DNA of 14,188 nucleotides from DASZMJ01 sp035551935 (GCA_035551935.1 DASZMJ010000078.1:1-14188); one strand, 5' to 3'; positions 5,936 through 12,024 are shown, counted from the stretch's first letter. Translations and numbers: made by a program. Notes: generated by a model from the sequence alone, not told the origin.

Positions 5936-6990
5936 GACCTTCGGCAGGGCGCCGTCGGTGCCGCGGGGGGCCAGCGCGTCCCGGATCGCGGCGCGGGCGG
6001 CGAGGTCGCAGGCGGCGCGGACCTCGGCGCCCGTGAACCCCTCGGTGCGCGCGGCGAGCTCGTCCGGCGTGATGTCCCCGGCGCACGGGCGGCCGGCCAA
6101 GCCGATGCGGAAGATCGCGGCGCGGCCGGCGAGCTCGGGGCGCGGGATCTCGATGCGGACGTCGAACCGGCAGGGTCGCAGCAGCGCCTCGTCGTCGTCG
6201 TCGTCGCCGCCCCGACATCCTCGACGAGGCGCTGCTGCGCCTCGTCGAGGATGTCGGGGCGGTTCGTCGCGGCGAGGACGAGCACCCCGTTGAGATCCTC
6301 GACGCCGTCCATCTCGTCCAGGAACTGGCCGATGACGCGCTCGGTGACGTGAGAGTCGACGCCGCCGGAGCCTCGGGCGGGCAGGAGGAAGTCGATCTCG
6401 TCGAAGAAAACGATGCAGGGCGCGGCCTGCTTGGCCTTCTTGAAGACCTCGCGAACCCCGCGCTCGCTCTCGCCCATGTACTTGGAGAGCAGCGCCGGGC
6501 CCTTCACCGAGATGAAGTTGACCTGCGTCTGGCTGGCCAGCGCCTTGGCCTTCAAGGTCTTGCCGCAGCCCGGTGCGCCGGCCAGCAGGATCCCCCTCGG
6601 AGGCCGGACCCGCGCCTCGTCGAAGAGCTCGGCGTGCTTCAGCGGCCACTCGACCGCCTCGACCAACTCGCGCTTGACGTCGTCGAGCCCGCCGACGTCG
6701 TCCCAGCCGACGTTGGGGACCTCGACGAAGACCTCGCGGATCGCCGAGGGCTCGACCTCGCAACGCGCCGCGTCGAAGTCGGCCATGACGACCTCGAGCC
6801 GCCTCAGGACGTCGGCGGGGATGTGCCCCGAGGCGAAGTCGATCGCCGGCAGGAAGCGGCGCAGGAAGGCCATCGCCGCCTCGCGGCAGAGCGCCTCGAG
6901 GTCGGCGCCGACGAAGCCGTGCGTGACCGCCGCGAGGTGGTCGAGGTCGACGTCGGCCGCCAGTAGCATGCCGCGGCTGTGGAATACATG
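5929..6990 (-). pseudogene. CDC48-type double AAA+ ATPase, missing most of D1 and frameshifted in D2
   Basis: Sense sequence begins at about 6990 inside the lid of the first AAA domain (SRGMLLAADVDLDHL, then GFVGADLEALCREAAM). It continues through the linker (VPNVGWDDVGGLDDVKREL) and a second AAA domain with Walker A GAPGCGKTLKAKALA, pore-loop text GPALLSKYMGESER, Walker B CIVFFDEIDFLLPARG, and the sensor motif AATNRPDILDEA. The nucleotide-binding half of D1 and any N-domain are absent; upstream is unrelated AT-rich DNA. At 6190-6262 a 53-bp insertion with an inverted copy shifts the frame. Past it, another frame resumes exactly where expected (LLRPCRFDVRIEIPRPELAG, then the D2 lid EGFTGAEVRAACDLAARAAI). 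The sequence then fuses to the gvpF/L remnant near 5935. CDC48-like ATPases act in protein remodelling; its place suggests a former role in the gas-vesicle cluster. Confidence 0.8.
6207..6262. repeat. Perfect 25-bp inverted repeat created by an insertion in the AAA ATPase gene
   Basis: Arms 6207-6231 and 6238-6262 are exact reverse complements, separated by a 6-base spacer (CTGCTG). A run of TCG triplets lies just outside at about 6189-6206. Compared with the sequence expected for the ATPase motif NRPDILDEALLR, 53 bases are additional: extra TCG triplets, a 31-base inverted copy of the neighbouring coding sequence, and a 10-base direct duplication. Since 53 is not a multiple of three, the insertion shifts the frame. 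Confidence 0.85.
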
Positions 6991-6999
6991 GTCGCGATA

Positions 7000-7421
7000 C
7001 ACCTCCGTCCATAGGCTGGGGAGGGGCCAACGGGCCCCGATGGCTCGCCTCCGCCCCGTACCTCGAGGGCCTTTCCGGTTGCCAACACAACTCAAATCAT
7101 CCATCGCCCGTAGGCAATGAACGGGGGCGGCCCTCTCTCGGTAAATTGGACAATATGTGCACCCTCTTATGATCAAGATGCATGTGAAGAAATGATCTGT
7201 TAATATTCATCATTTCTTCTCCGGTCGATGCAGCGGTAGATCAAATCTATGTGTAGTTAACCGTTGAATGTGCAATTTGTTCCAACTCGTGTTCGCCGCC
7301 TGGAAGGCCGATCGCCCGTTCGACCCGAAGCCCTCCGCCTGGGAGGGCGACGGCCAGACCGATCCGACCCCGACCGGCGGCGAGGACACCGGCGGCGGCC
7401 GGGGTCGGGGTCAGGGGTCGG
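7000..7421. other. AT-rich island and intergenic stretch without a convincing gene
   Basis: From about 7135 to 7285 base composition drops sharply from the GC-rich background, with runs such as GTTAATATTCATCATTTC. The adjoining minus-strand codons at 6991-7176 read as non-protein-like text upstream of the truncated AAA ATPase. On the plus strand an ATG at 7268 opens CNLFQLVFAAWKADRPFDP, which faintly recalls the end of a transposase, but the frame then runs into low-complexity sequence and the end of the phosphoesterase gene. At 7365-7415 GC-rich direct and inverted copies of GACCCCGACC could form a stem just past the phosphoesterase stop, without a T-run. Most likely this is a breakpoint region with foreign or spacer DNA. 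Confidence 0.5.
7186..7219. repeat. 11-bp perfect inverted repeat in the AT-rich island
   Basis: GAAGAAATGAT at 7186-7196 is exactly complemented by ATCATTTCTTC at 7209-7219 around a 12-base AT-rich spacer. It could be a stem-loop, an operator or part of a mobile-element end. No clear U-run makes it a standard terminator, and no gene boundary fits well. Confidence 0.6.
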
Positions 7422-8369
7422 CTAGAGAGTCGCGTCGACGACGGCGAGCGGCCGCCTGGCCTCCACGTAGCTCACGCTCGTCAGGCCGAGCATGCCGAGC
7501 AGCTTCTCGGCCGCGACGTCCTTGAGCGGGCCGGGGCCGGCCGCCTTGCCCGGCGCCGGCTGGGGGAAGGCGGTCGAGCGGGCCGTGTGGAAGGTGACGT
7601 TCCCCTCGACCTTCTGAAGGACCTGGTGGATGTGGCCGTTCAGCACGGTGACCGAGCCGAACCGCCGCAGGGCGGCCAGCGCCTGCTGGCTGTCGGCGGT
7701 ACCCCAGCCCCACTCCGGGTAGATCGTCCAGAGCGGGACGTGGGCGAACACCACGATCGGGGTGCTGTCGGACCGCCCCGCGAGGTCCTTCTTCAGCCAG
7801 TCCAGTTGCTCCCGGCCGAGGGTCCCGAGGCCCCCGGCCTGGTCCGGGCTCGCGACGTTGACCAGGCCGATGAAGTGGACCCCCCGGAAGTCGAAGCTGT
7901 GCCAGCCGTTGCCCCGGGTCCCCTTGCCGAACCGCTCGAGGTAAGGCTTGCCGCCGCCGATGACGTCGTGCTCGCCCGGCACGTAAAAGACGCGCCCGGC
8001 CTTGGCCTCCTTGAGGATCTCGGCGACGGCGTCGAACTCGGCGGGCTTGGAGAGGTGGGTGAGGTCGCCGGTGTGGATCAGGAAGGCCGGCGGCTCCGGC
8101 AGTGCGTTGATCCGCGCGATCGCCCGCCGGAGCGTGCCGATCACGTCCTTGTTCGGCGCCTTGGCGAAGCCGACGTGACTGTCGCTGATCTGGACGAACG
8201 AGAAGCTGCCCGGGCCCGCCCGGCCGGGGCCCTGGCCGAGCGCGCGGGACGAGAGGAGGCCCCCGCCGGTCGTCCAGACGAGCCCCGTGCCGGCCCAGGC
8301 CATGCACTTCAGGAACCCGCGACGGTCCACGCCGTCGCCGTCTTGGCCGATGTCGTTGGGATCTTGCAT
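7422..8369 (-). CDS. Tat-exported calcineurin-like metallophosphoesterase
   Basis: A 315-residue protein starting at the ATG at 8369, preceded 8 nt upstream by GGGAG; a start 15 codons earlier is less well supported. The N-terminus carries a twin-arginine signal (DRRGFLK at 15-21, then a hydrophobic segment to about ALG at 43-45), so it folds in the cytoplasm and is exported. Metallophosphoesterase motifs follow in order: ISDSHVGF (Asp63, His65), HTGDLTHL (Asp102), PGEHD (131-135), FAHVPLW (His210) and NGHIHQV (His246, His248). The usual GNHD is GEHD here, with the metal-site asparagine replaced by glutamate, a variant I believe occurs in some exported members. It would bind two metal ions and hydrolyse a phosphoester; the substrate is unknown. 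It appears monocistronic and intact. Confidence 0.93.
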   Translation of the reverse strand: MQDPNDIGQDGDGVDRRGFLKCMAWAGTGLVWTTGGGLLSSRALGQGPGRAGPGSFSFVQISDSHVGFAKAPNKDVIGTLRRAIARINALPEPPAFLIHTGDLTHLSKPAEFDAVAEILKEAKAGRVFYVPGEHDVIGGGKPYLERFGKGTRGNGWHSFDFRGVHFIGLVNVASPDQAGGLGTLGREQLDWLKKDLAGRSDSTPIVVFAHVPLWTIYPEWGWGTADSQQALAALRRFGSVTVLNGHIHQVLQKVEGNVTFHTARSTAFPQPAPGKAAGPGPLKDVAAEKLLGMLGLTSVSYVEARRPLAVVDATL

Positions 8370-8560
8370 TCGTATCACTCCCGTGAGGTGTTCCGGCGTC
8401 GGATTTCGAGCCACTTCGGGGCATGGAGGAGGACGCGGACTGCTGCGGGCCTACCGCTCGTGACCTCCGTGACCCCCGTTCCTTCCATGCCCCCGCAGTG
8501 GATCTCGCCCCCGGCCCCGAGGACGCGGGTCGAACCGGCCGCGCCTCCGGGTGGCCGGGG

Positions 8561-8974
8561 CTACTTGACGATGACCCGGCCGGTCATCTTCGGGTGGACC
8601 GTGCAGAAATAGTCGAAGGTCCCCGCCCGATCGAAGACGAACGAGAACTCGTCGTCGGTGTCCAGCGCGGCCGAGTCGAGGGCCCTCGGCGCGCCGGGGC
8701 TCGTCACCGTGTGCGGCATGTCGTCGCGGTTGGTCCAGACCACCTTCGTGCCGACCGGGACGGTCAGCGTGGCCGGATCGTATTTGAAATTGTTGATCGA
8801 AACCCGCCGCGGCGCCGCGGCGTCCGCTACGTCGCGGGATGCAACCACCGCCGCGACGGCGTCCCGGCCGGGTGGCGTCCCGGCCGGGACGCCGTCGCAC
8901 GCCGCGATCGCCAGGCCTATCGGGCCGGCCATCAGGACCAGCAACGCCGCCCGCCGCGACCGATACGCCCTCAT
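8561..8974 (-). CDS. Cupredoxin (plastocyanin/azurin-like) lipoprotein
   Basis: A 137-residue protein. The ATG at 8974 is chosen because GAGGAGG lies 6 nt upstream and it directly begins a signal peptide. Residues 1-26 are a lipoprotein leader with lipobox IAAC, so Cys26 is probably lipidated. A linker of about 30 residues leads to a single cupredoxin domain: INNFKYDPATLTVPVGTKVVW, then His88 (MPHTV), and the C-terminal copper loop FDYFCTVHPKM with Cys124, His127 and Met130. These are all four type-1 copper ligands. It should be a membrane-anchored electron carrier or copper-binding protein outside the cytoplasm. A promoter-like motif lies 60 bp upstream and is shared with the small-protein operon and the ferritin-like gene. 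The linker is encoded by a perfect 20-bp inverted repeat. Confidence 0.92.
   Translation of the reverse strand: MRAYRSRRAALLVLMAGPIGLAIAACDGVPAGTPPGRDAVAAVVASRDVADAAAPRRVSINNFKYDPATLTVPVGTKVVWTNRDDMPHTVTSPGAPRALDSAALDTDDEFSFVFDRAGTFDYFCTVHPKMTGRVIVK
8853..8898. repeat. Perfect 20-bp inverted repeat inside the cupredoxin gene
   Basis: Arms 8853-8872 and 8879-8898 are exact reverse complements around a 6-base spacer (TGGCGT). They contain two copies of GGCGTCCCGGCCGGG. The repeat encodes the first residues after the lipidated cysteine (DGVPAGTPPGRD), a region under little protein-level constraint. As DNA or RNA it could form a very stable hairpin within the 5' part of the message. Confidence 0.85.
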
Positions 8975-9033
8975 CGTCCACCTCCTCGGAGCGGACATGT
9001 CGTCCGAAGGTGTCTCGTCCCCAGGCATCCCTT

Positions 9034-9059
9034 ACACCGGGCGAAGCCGCTCGGATCGC
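9034..9059 (-). promoter_or_regulatory. Promoter-like motif CGATCC-N14-GGTGTA before the cupredoxin gene
   Basis: On the minus strand, CGATCC (9059-9054) and GGTGTA (9039-9034) are separated by exactly 14 bases, 60 bp before the cupredoxin ATG. The longer identity with the copy at 9649-9674 is CGATCCGAG-N8-CCCGGTGTA followed by a GGAT three bases later. The two-block form and its position suggest -35 and -10 elements of an alternative (ECF) sigma factor. No experimental link is visible. Confidence 0.6.
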
Positions 9060-9107
9060 GCCTCGCGTCGGGGAGTGCGGTCCCCGCACGAGACGACCTT
9101 CGACCGC

Positions 9108-9389
9108 TCAGCCGAGGCCGGGCCTCGGCGAGCGGGGTGGCCGTCCGGCCCGGCGAGGTCCGCGCCCCCCGCGGGGCGCGATCCGGCCGCATCGCGGACA
9201 GGTCCTGCATCCTTCCGAGGCGATCTGGTCGATCGCCTCGTCGACCTCGTCGACGGCGGGGCCGTCCCAGAACAGCTCGTCGAGTGGGAACGGCGGCCCG
9301 TCCCGGGTCTCGGGCGGTGCCGCTCGGGGCGTGCGCCGGGACGGGCGCGGGTCGTAGGAGAAGCGTCGCGGTCGGGGGTCCGGTCTCAT
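9108..9389 (-). CDS. Small protein with a CxxCxxC cluster, function unknown
   Basis: A 93-residue protein in the second position of a two-gene operon; its ATG overlaps the TGA of the upstream gene as ATGA, and AGGAAGGA lies 6 nt before it. The N-terminal 30 residues are arginine/proline-rich. The middle is acidic (LDELFWDGPAVDEVDEAIDQIA), followed by CRTCPRCGRIAPRGG with Cys61, Cys64 and Cys67, and a basic tail. The cysteine trio could bind zinc or another metal, but no second half-site is visible and I recognise no family. No signal peptide or membrane helix is seen. Good translation signals and coupling make it a likely real gene. Confidence 0.65.
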   Translation of the reverse strand: MRPDPRPRRFSYDPRPSRRTPRAAPPETRDGPPFPLDELFWDGPAVDEVDEAIDQIASEGCRTCPRCGRIAPRGGRGPRRAGRPPRSPRPGLG

Positions 9390-9553
9390 GCTCGGTCCTT
9401 CCTCGGTGTCGGCGCACGGTGGCAGTGGAGGGGCTCGAAGTGTCGAGGCCGCGGTACGGACTTCACGGCGAGGATCAGGGCGCCCGCGGCGATCGCCTTG
9501 AGGGTCAGCCAGCAGACCGGGAGGATCAGGATCTCGAAGGCAGTCGCGCCCAT
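9386..9553 (-). CDS. 55-residue single-pass membrane protein, function unknown
   Basis: The ATG at 9553 is preceded 7 nt upstream by GAGGAGG, one of the strongest ribosome sites in the window. The protein is MGATAFEILILPVCW followed by LTLKAIAAGALILAV: one long hydrophobic segment (about residues 5-30), then a basic tail with HFEPLHCHR and RKDRA. The histidine/cysteine group in the tail might touch metal, but that is speculation. It overlaps the next gene by four bases, so the two are translated together. A promoter-like motif shared with neighbouring genes lies about 95 bp upstream. No known family is recognised. Confidence 0.7.
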   Translation of the reverse strand: MGATAFEILILPVCWLTLKAIAAGALILAVKSVPRPRHFEPLHCHRAPTPRKDRA

Positions 9554-9648
9554 GTTAGAGCCTCCTCGCCTCGATCGGCGTGGTGACGGGCCGGCGGCGT
9601 CTTGTCCCCCGGCACGGATGGCGACCGATCTCCGCCATCCGAATCCAC

Positions 9649-9674
9649 TACACCGGGTCCTGCGACTCGGATCG
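9649..9674 (-). promoter_or_regulatory. Promoter-like motif CGATCC-N14-GGTGTA before the small-protein operon
   Basis: On the minus strand CGATCC (9674-9669) and GGTGTA (9654-9649) are 14 bases apart. It points toward the 55-residue membrane protein gene, whose ATG lies 96 bp downstream. It matches the cupredoxin copy beyond the core: CGATCCGAG and CCCGGTGTA are identical in both with the same 8-base gap. Confidence 0.6.
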
Positions 9675-9693
9675 GCGGCGGGCCGCGACGAGC

Positions 9694-9748
9694 CGAGGGT
9701 CGGGACCGACCCCGGCCGGGGCGCCGGCCGATCGAGGGTCGGGACCGA
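9694..9748. repeat. 16-bp direct repeat in the divergent intergenic region
   Basis: CGAGGGTCGGGACCGA occurs at 9694-9709 and again at 9733-9748, with starts 39 bp apart. It sits between the minus-strand motif and the plus-strand motif in the 331-bp gap (9554-9884) separating the small-protein operon from the ferritin-like gene. It could be a pair of operator sites for a regulator of both. Otherwise that gap holds only the two promoter-like motifs and GC-rich sequence. Confidence 0.5.
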
Positions 9749-9755
9749 TTCCCGC

Positions 9756-9781
9756 CGATCCAGACCCCCCGATCCGGTGTA
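9756..9781 (+). promoter_or_regulatory. Promoter-like motif CGATCC-N14-GGTGTA before the ferritin-like gene
   Basis: On the plus strand CGATCC (9756-9761) and GGTGTA (9776-9781) are 14 bases apart, the same spacing as in the two minus-strand copies, and the element points toward the ferritin-like gene 104 bp downstream. The CC before GGTGTA is also shared. It forms a divergent pair with the copy at 9649-9674. Confidence 0.6.
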
Positions 9782-9884
9782 TTGAGGCTTGCGGACGGGG
9801 CGGGCGAGAGCCGTGCCCGGGGCGACGCGTCGCCCCTCCCATCCGGGACGTGCACCGTGACCAGTCCCCAGAATGGAGTGTGAC

Positions 9885-10601
9885 ATGCTTGATCGAACGA
9901 CGCCCGATCGGACGAAGTTGCCGGGCCCCGCGGGGCCCCGGGACGCCTCGCGGCGCGCCTTCTTCCGGCGGTCGGCGACCACCGCCGCGGCCGTCCCGGC
10001 GATGGTGCTGGCGTCCTCGGCGGCAAGCCAGGCCGGCGGAGGGGGCAACGGCCTGACCGGCGCGACCCGCGCCCAGCTCCAGTCGCTCTTCACGGAGATC
10101 CTCGACGACGAACTCGCCCACGTCGAGATCCTCCAGGCGCTACTGATGGACCCCGACAACACCATCCCCCCGCGCCAGGTGCCGACCTTCAGGAACCTGG
10201 AGCAGCCCACGTTGCTCGACTTCGTGCGCGGGGCCGCCATCTTCGAGAACACGGGAAGCGGGGCGTACGGCGGGGCCCTGTTCGCCATCCAGCAGACCGA
10301 CGAGTATTTTCCGCTGGCCACCGGCATCACCACCGTCGAGGCGCGGCACGCCGGCTGGATCAATGCGATCCTCGACCAGCCGCTCGTCCCGGACTTCTTC
10401 CCGAGCGAGGGGGCGATCCCGCAATCCACGGCCCTGTCGCACATCGACCCGTTCATCGCGGCGATCAACGGCTCGGTGCCGTCGTTCGACCCGGTCCACG
10501 CCTCCGACGCCAACAACTTCGCGATCCTCGACTTCCTCCTGCTGCTGGAGTTCGTCGAGTCGAACTACTACGCGGTCAACGTCCGCAAGTTCTTCGGCTG
10601 A
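9885..10601 (+). CDS. Tat-exported ferritin-like domain protein
   Basis: A 238-residue protein. The ATG at 9885 is preferred over the one at 9873 because GGAG lies 7 nt before it. A twin-arginine signal (SRRAFFRRS at 22-30, then a hydrophobic alanine-rich segment ending near ASQA) precedes a ferritin-like four-helix domain of the Ferritin_2 type: LFTEILDDELAHVEILQALL, then IFENTGSGAYGGALF, TTVEARHAGWIN and LLLLEFVESNYYAVNV. Glutamate and histidine residues in EILDDELAHVE and VEARHAG are candidates for a carboxylate-bridged metal site. The biochemical role of this exported group is poorly known; metal storage or oxidative-stress protection is a guess. Its promoter-like motif is shared with the cupredoxin and small-protein genes. 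The 204 bp after it hold GC-rich sequence able to fold (GGGCCCGG and CCGGGGCCC near 10605-10628) but no gene. Confidence 0.9.
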   Translation: MLDRTTPDRTKLPGPAGPRDASRRAFFRRSATTAAAVPAMVLASSAASQAGGGGNGLTGATRAQLQSLFTEILDDELAHVEILQALLMDPDNTIPPRQVPTFRNLEQPTLLDFVRGAAIFENTGSGAYGGALFAIQQTDEYFPLATGITTVEARHAGWINAILDQPLVPDFFPSEGAIPQSTALSHIDPFIAAINGSVPSFDPVHASDANNFAILDFLLLLEFVESNYYAVNVRKFFG

Positions 10602-10805
10602 GCCGGGGGCCCGGCGGCCGGGGCCCGTCGCGGCGGGGCCGGATTCTCCGTCCTCTCCCGTGTCCGGTGCCCCGGAAGCCCCGGCTGGCGGGGGTCGGGC
10701 CGGCCTGCGATCATCGGCCGGTCGAGGCCTCACAGGGCGAGTTGCCGAAACGGACAGGCCCAGGGTGGGCGACGTGCGACAGCGGCCGCGACGCGGGAGG
10801 GGGCG

Positions 10806-11813
10806 ATGGACGCGGGGGATTCGCCGACGACGGACCACGACCCGAGCGACGAGGATCTGATGCGCCAGCTCACCGACGGGCGGGCCGAGGCGCTCGGCCC
10901 GCTCCACGGCCGCTATGCCGGCCGGCTCTACGGCCTGGCCGCCCGGGCCCTTGGCCGCGCCGCCGCCGAGGAGGTCGTCCAGGAGGTCTTCGTCGCGGTC
11001 TGGCGCAACGCCGACGACTTCGACCCGGCGCGGGGGAGCTTCCGCGCCTGGGTGATGCAGATCGCGCACCGGCGGGTCCTCAACGAGCTGCGCCGGCGCG
11101 GCCGGCGGCCGGCGGCGGCGCCCGACCCGGACGGCCGGTGCCTGGCGGCCCAGCCCGACCCCGACGCGGGGCCGGCCGAGGCCGCCTGGCGCGCGTACCG
11201 CCGCTCGGCCGTCCGCTCCGCGGTGGCGACGCTGCCGCCTCCGCAGCGGCAAGCCCTGAGCCTGGCGTTCTTCGAGGATCTGACCCACGAGCAGGTCGCC
11301 TCCTACCTGGACGTCCCGCTGGGGACCGCCAAGTTCCGGATCCGGGCGGGGATGCAGAAGCTCCGCGTGTTGCTCACCCCCGTGTTCGCGTTGCTCTTGG
11401 CCTTCGCCGGCCTCACGGCGTACCGCCTGCGGGTCGACCAGTTGCGTGACGAGCGGGCGCTCGACACGCTGACGCGGAGCGACCTGGTGTCACGGCGGCT
11501 GGTGGCGGCGGCGGGGGTGCCCAAGACGGCGCACGGCGAGTATCGGAGCCGCCCCGGCGTCCCGCTGGCCGTCCTGACGCTCTCGCACCTGCCGCCCGCG
11601 CCGGCCGGGCAGACGTATCATGTCTGGGTCCTGCACCGCGGCCGGTGGACGCCGTTGGGTGTGGCCCGCCCCGGCGCCGAGGGCCGGGTGCTGCTGATCG
11701 TCGAGGGCCCGCACCTGGCGTCGATCCCGGACGAGGTGCGTGTGACCCTGGAGGCGTCCGCCGGGGGCGACGCACCGCGCGGTGCGTCGGTGGTAGTCTG
11801 GCCCGGCCGCTGA
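10806..11813 (+). CDS. ECF sigma factor fused through a membrane helix to an RskA-like anti-sigma domain
   Basis: A 335-residue protein with GGGAGG just before its ATG. Residues 16-100 are sigma-70 region 2 (LMRQLTDGRAEALGPLHGRY, EEVVQEVFVAVWRNADDFD, SFRAWVMQIAHRRVLNELR). A disordered alanine/proline linker runs over 101-130, and region 4 spans about 133-187 (LPPPQRQALSLAFFEDLTH, VASYLDVPLGTAKFRIR). Instead of ending there, the chain enters a hydrophobic helix (VLLTPVFALLLAFAG, about 188-206). It then has an outer domain resembling the C-terminal part of RskA anti-sigma-K factors (LAVLTLSHLPPAPAG, TYHVWVLHRGRWTPLG, VRVTLEASAG). The zinc-binding domain that normally holds a sigma factor is absent. 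It looks like a membrane-tethered sigma factor, perhaps freed by proteolysis. A hairpin terminator follows at once. Confidence 0.9.
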   Translation: MDAGDSPTTDHDPSDEDLMRQLTDGRAEALGPLHGRYAGRLYGLAARALGRAAAEEVVQEVFVAVWRNADDFDPARGSFRAWVMQIAHRRVLNELRRRGRRPAAAPDPDGRCLAAQPDPDAGPAEAAWRAYRRSAVRSAVATLPPPQRQALSLAFFEDLTHEQVASYLDVPLGTAKFRIRAGMQKLRVLLTPVFALLLAFAGLTAYRLRVDQLRDERALDTLTRSDLVSRRLVAAAGVPKTAHGEYRSRPGVPLAVLTLSHLPPAPAGQTYHVWVLHRGRWTPLGVARPGAEGRVLLIVEGPHLASIPDEVRVTLEASAGGDAPRGASVVVWPGR

Positions 11814-11848
11814 AAGGCGGTCGGGCGACGCCCGGGTTGTCCGCCTTT
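11813..11848 (+). terminator. Hairpin terminator after the sigma factor gene
   Basis: AAAGGCGG at 11813-11820 pairs with CCGCCTTT at 11841-11848, and inside it CGGGCG (11822-11827) can pair with CGCCCG (11829-11834), giving a long GC-rich stem. It starts at the last base of the sigma stop codon and ends in a short T-run, consistent with intrinsic termination of plus-strand transcription. Confidence 0.6.
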
Positions 11849-12024
11849 ACGAGGAAGGCGTCGGAGGCCTGGTCGGCGTAGTCCGTCACGTCGTCTTTCG
11901 CCGGCTGCACGACGGCTGGATGGCGCGTCACGAAGCCGATCGTCCACTCGTCCTTTCGGATGGAGTCCAGGACGGCCTGGCTCCATCGGATGACCGCATC
12001 GGCCGAGGGCAGGTATCCTAGCGA
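11830..12024 (-). other. Unassigned open stretch, possible gene remnant
   Basis: In the same frame as the recombinase fragment and directly after its TGA, the minus strand reads SADAVIRWSQAVLDSIRKDE, then WTIGFVTRHPAVVQPAKDD and DYADQASDAFLVK. The composition is balanced and protein-like, unlike the arginine/proline-rich shadow frames of this region, but there is no ATG start and no recognised family. It is probably a piece of a decayed gene. It overlaps the end of the terminator hairpin of the sigma factor gene. Confidence 0.3.

Noticed and set aside
4327..6036. Plus-strand open frame of 569 codons opposite gvpN and the ATPase
   Set aside because: Low-complexity antisense frame with no recognisable domain; clear P-loop proteins lie on the other strand.
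7268..7436. Plus-strand ORF starting CNLFQLVFAAWKADRPFDP
   Set aside because: No ribosome site, low-complexity continuation and overlap with the phosphoesterase gene; at best a transposase tail scrap, too weak to call.
9386..10516. Minus-strand frame of 376 codons opposite the ferritin-like gene
   Set aside because: Only its last 55 codons (from 9553) have a ribosome site and protein-like sequence; the rest is antisense to a well-supported gene.
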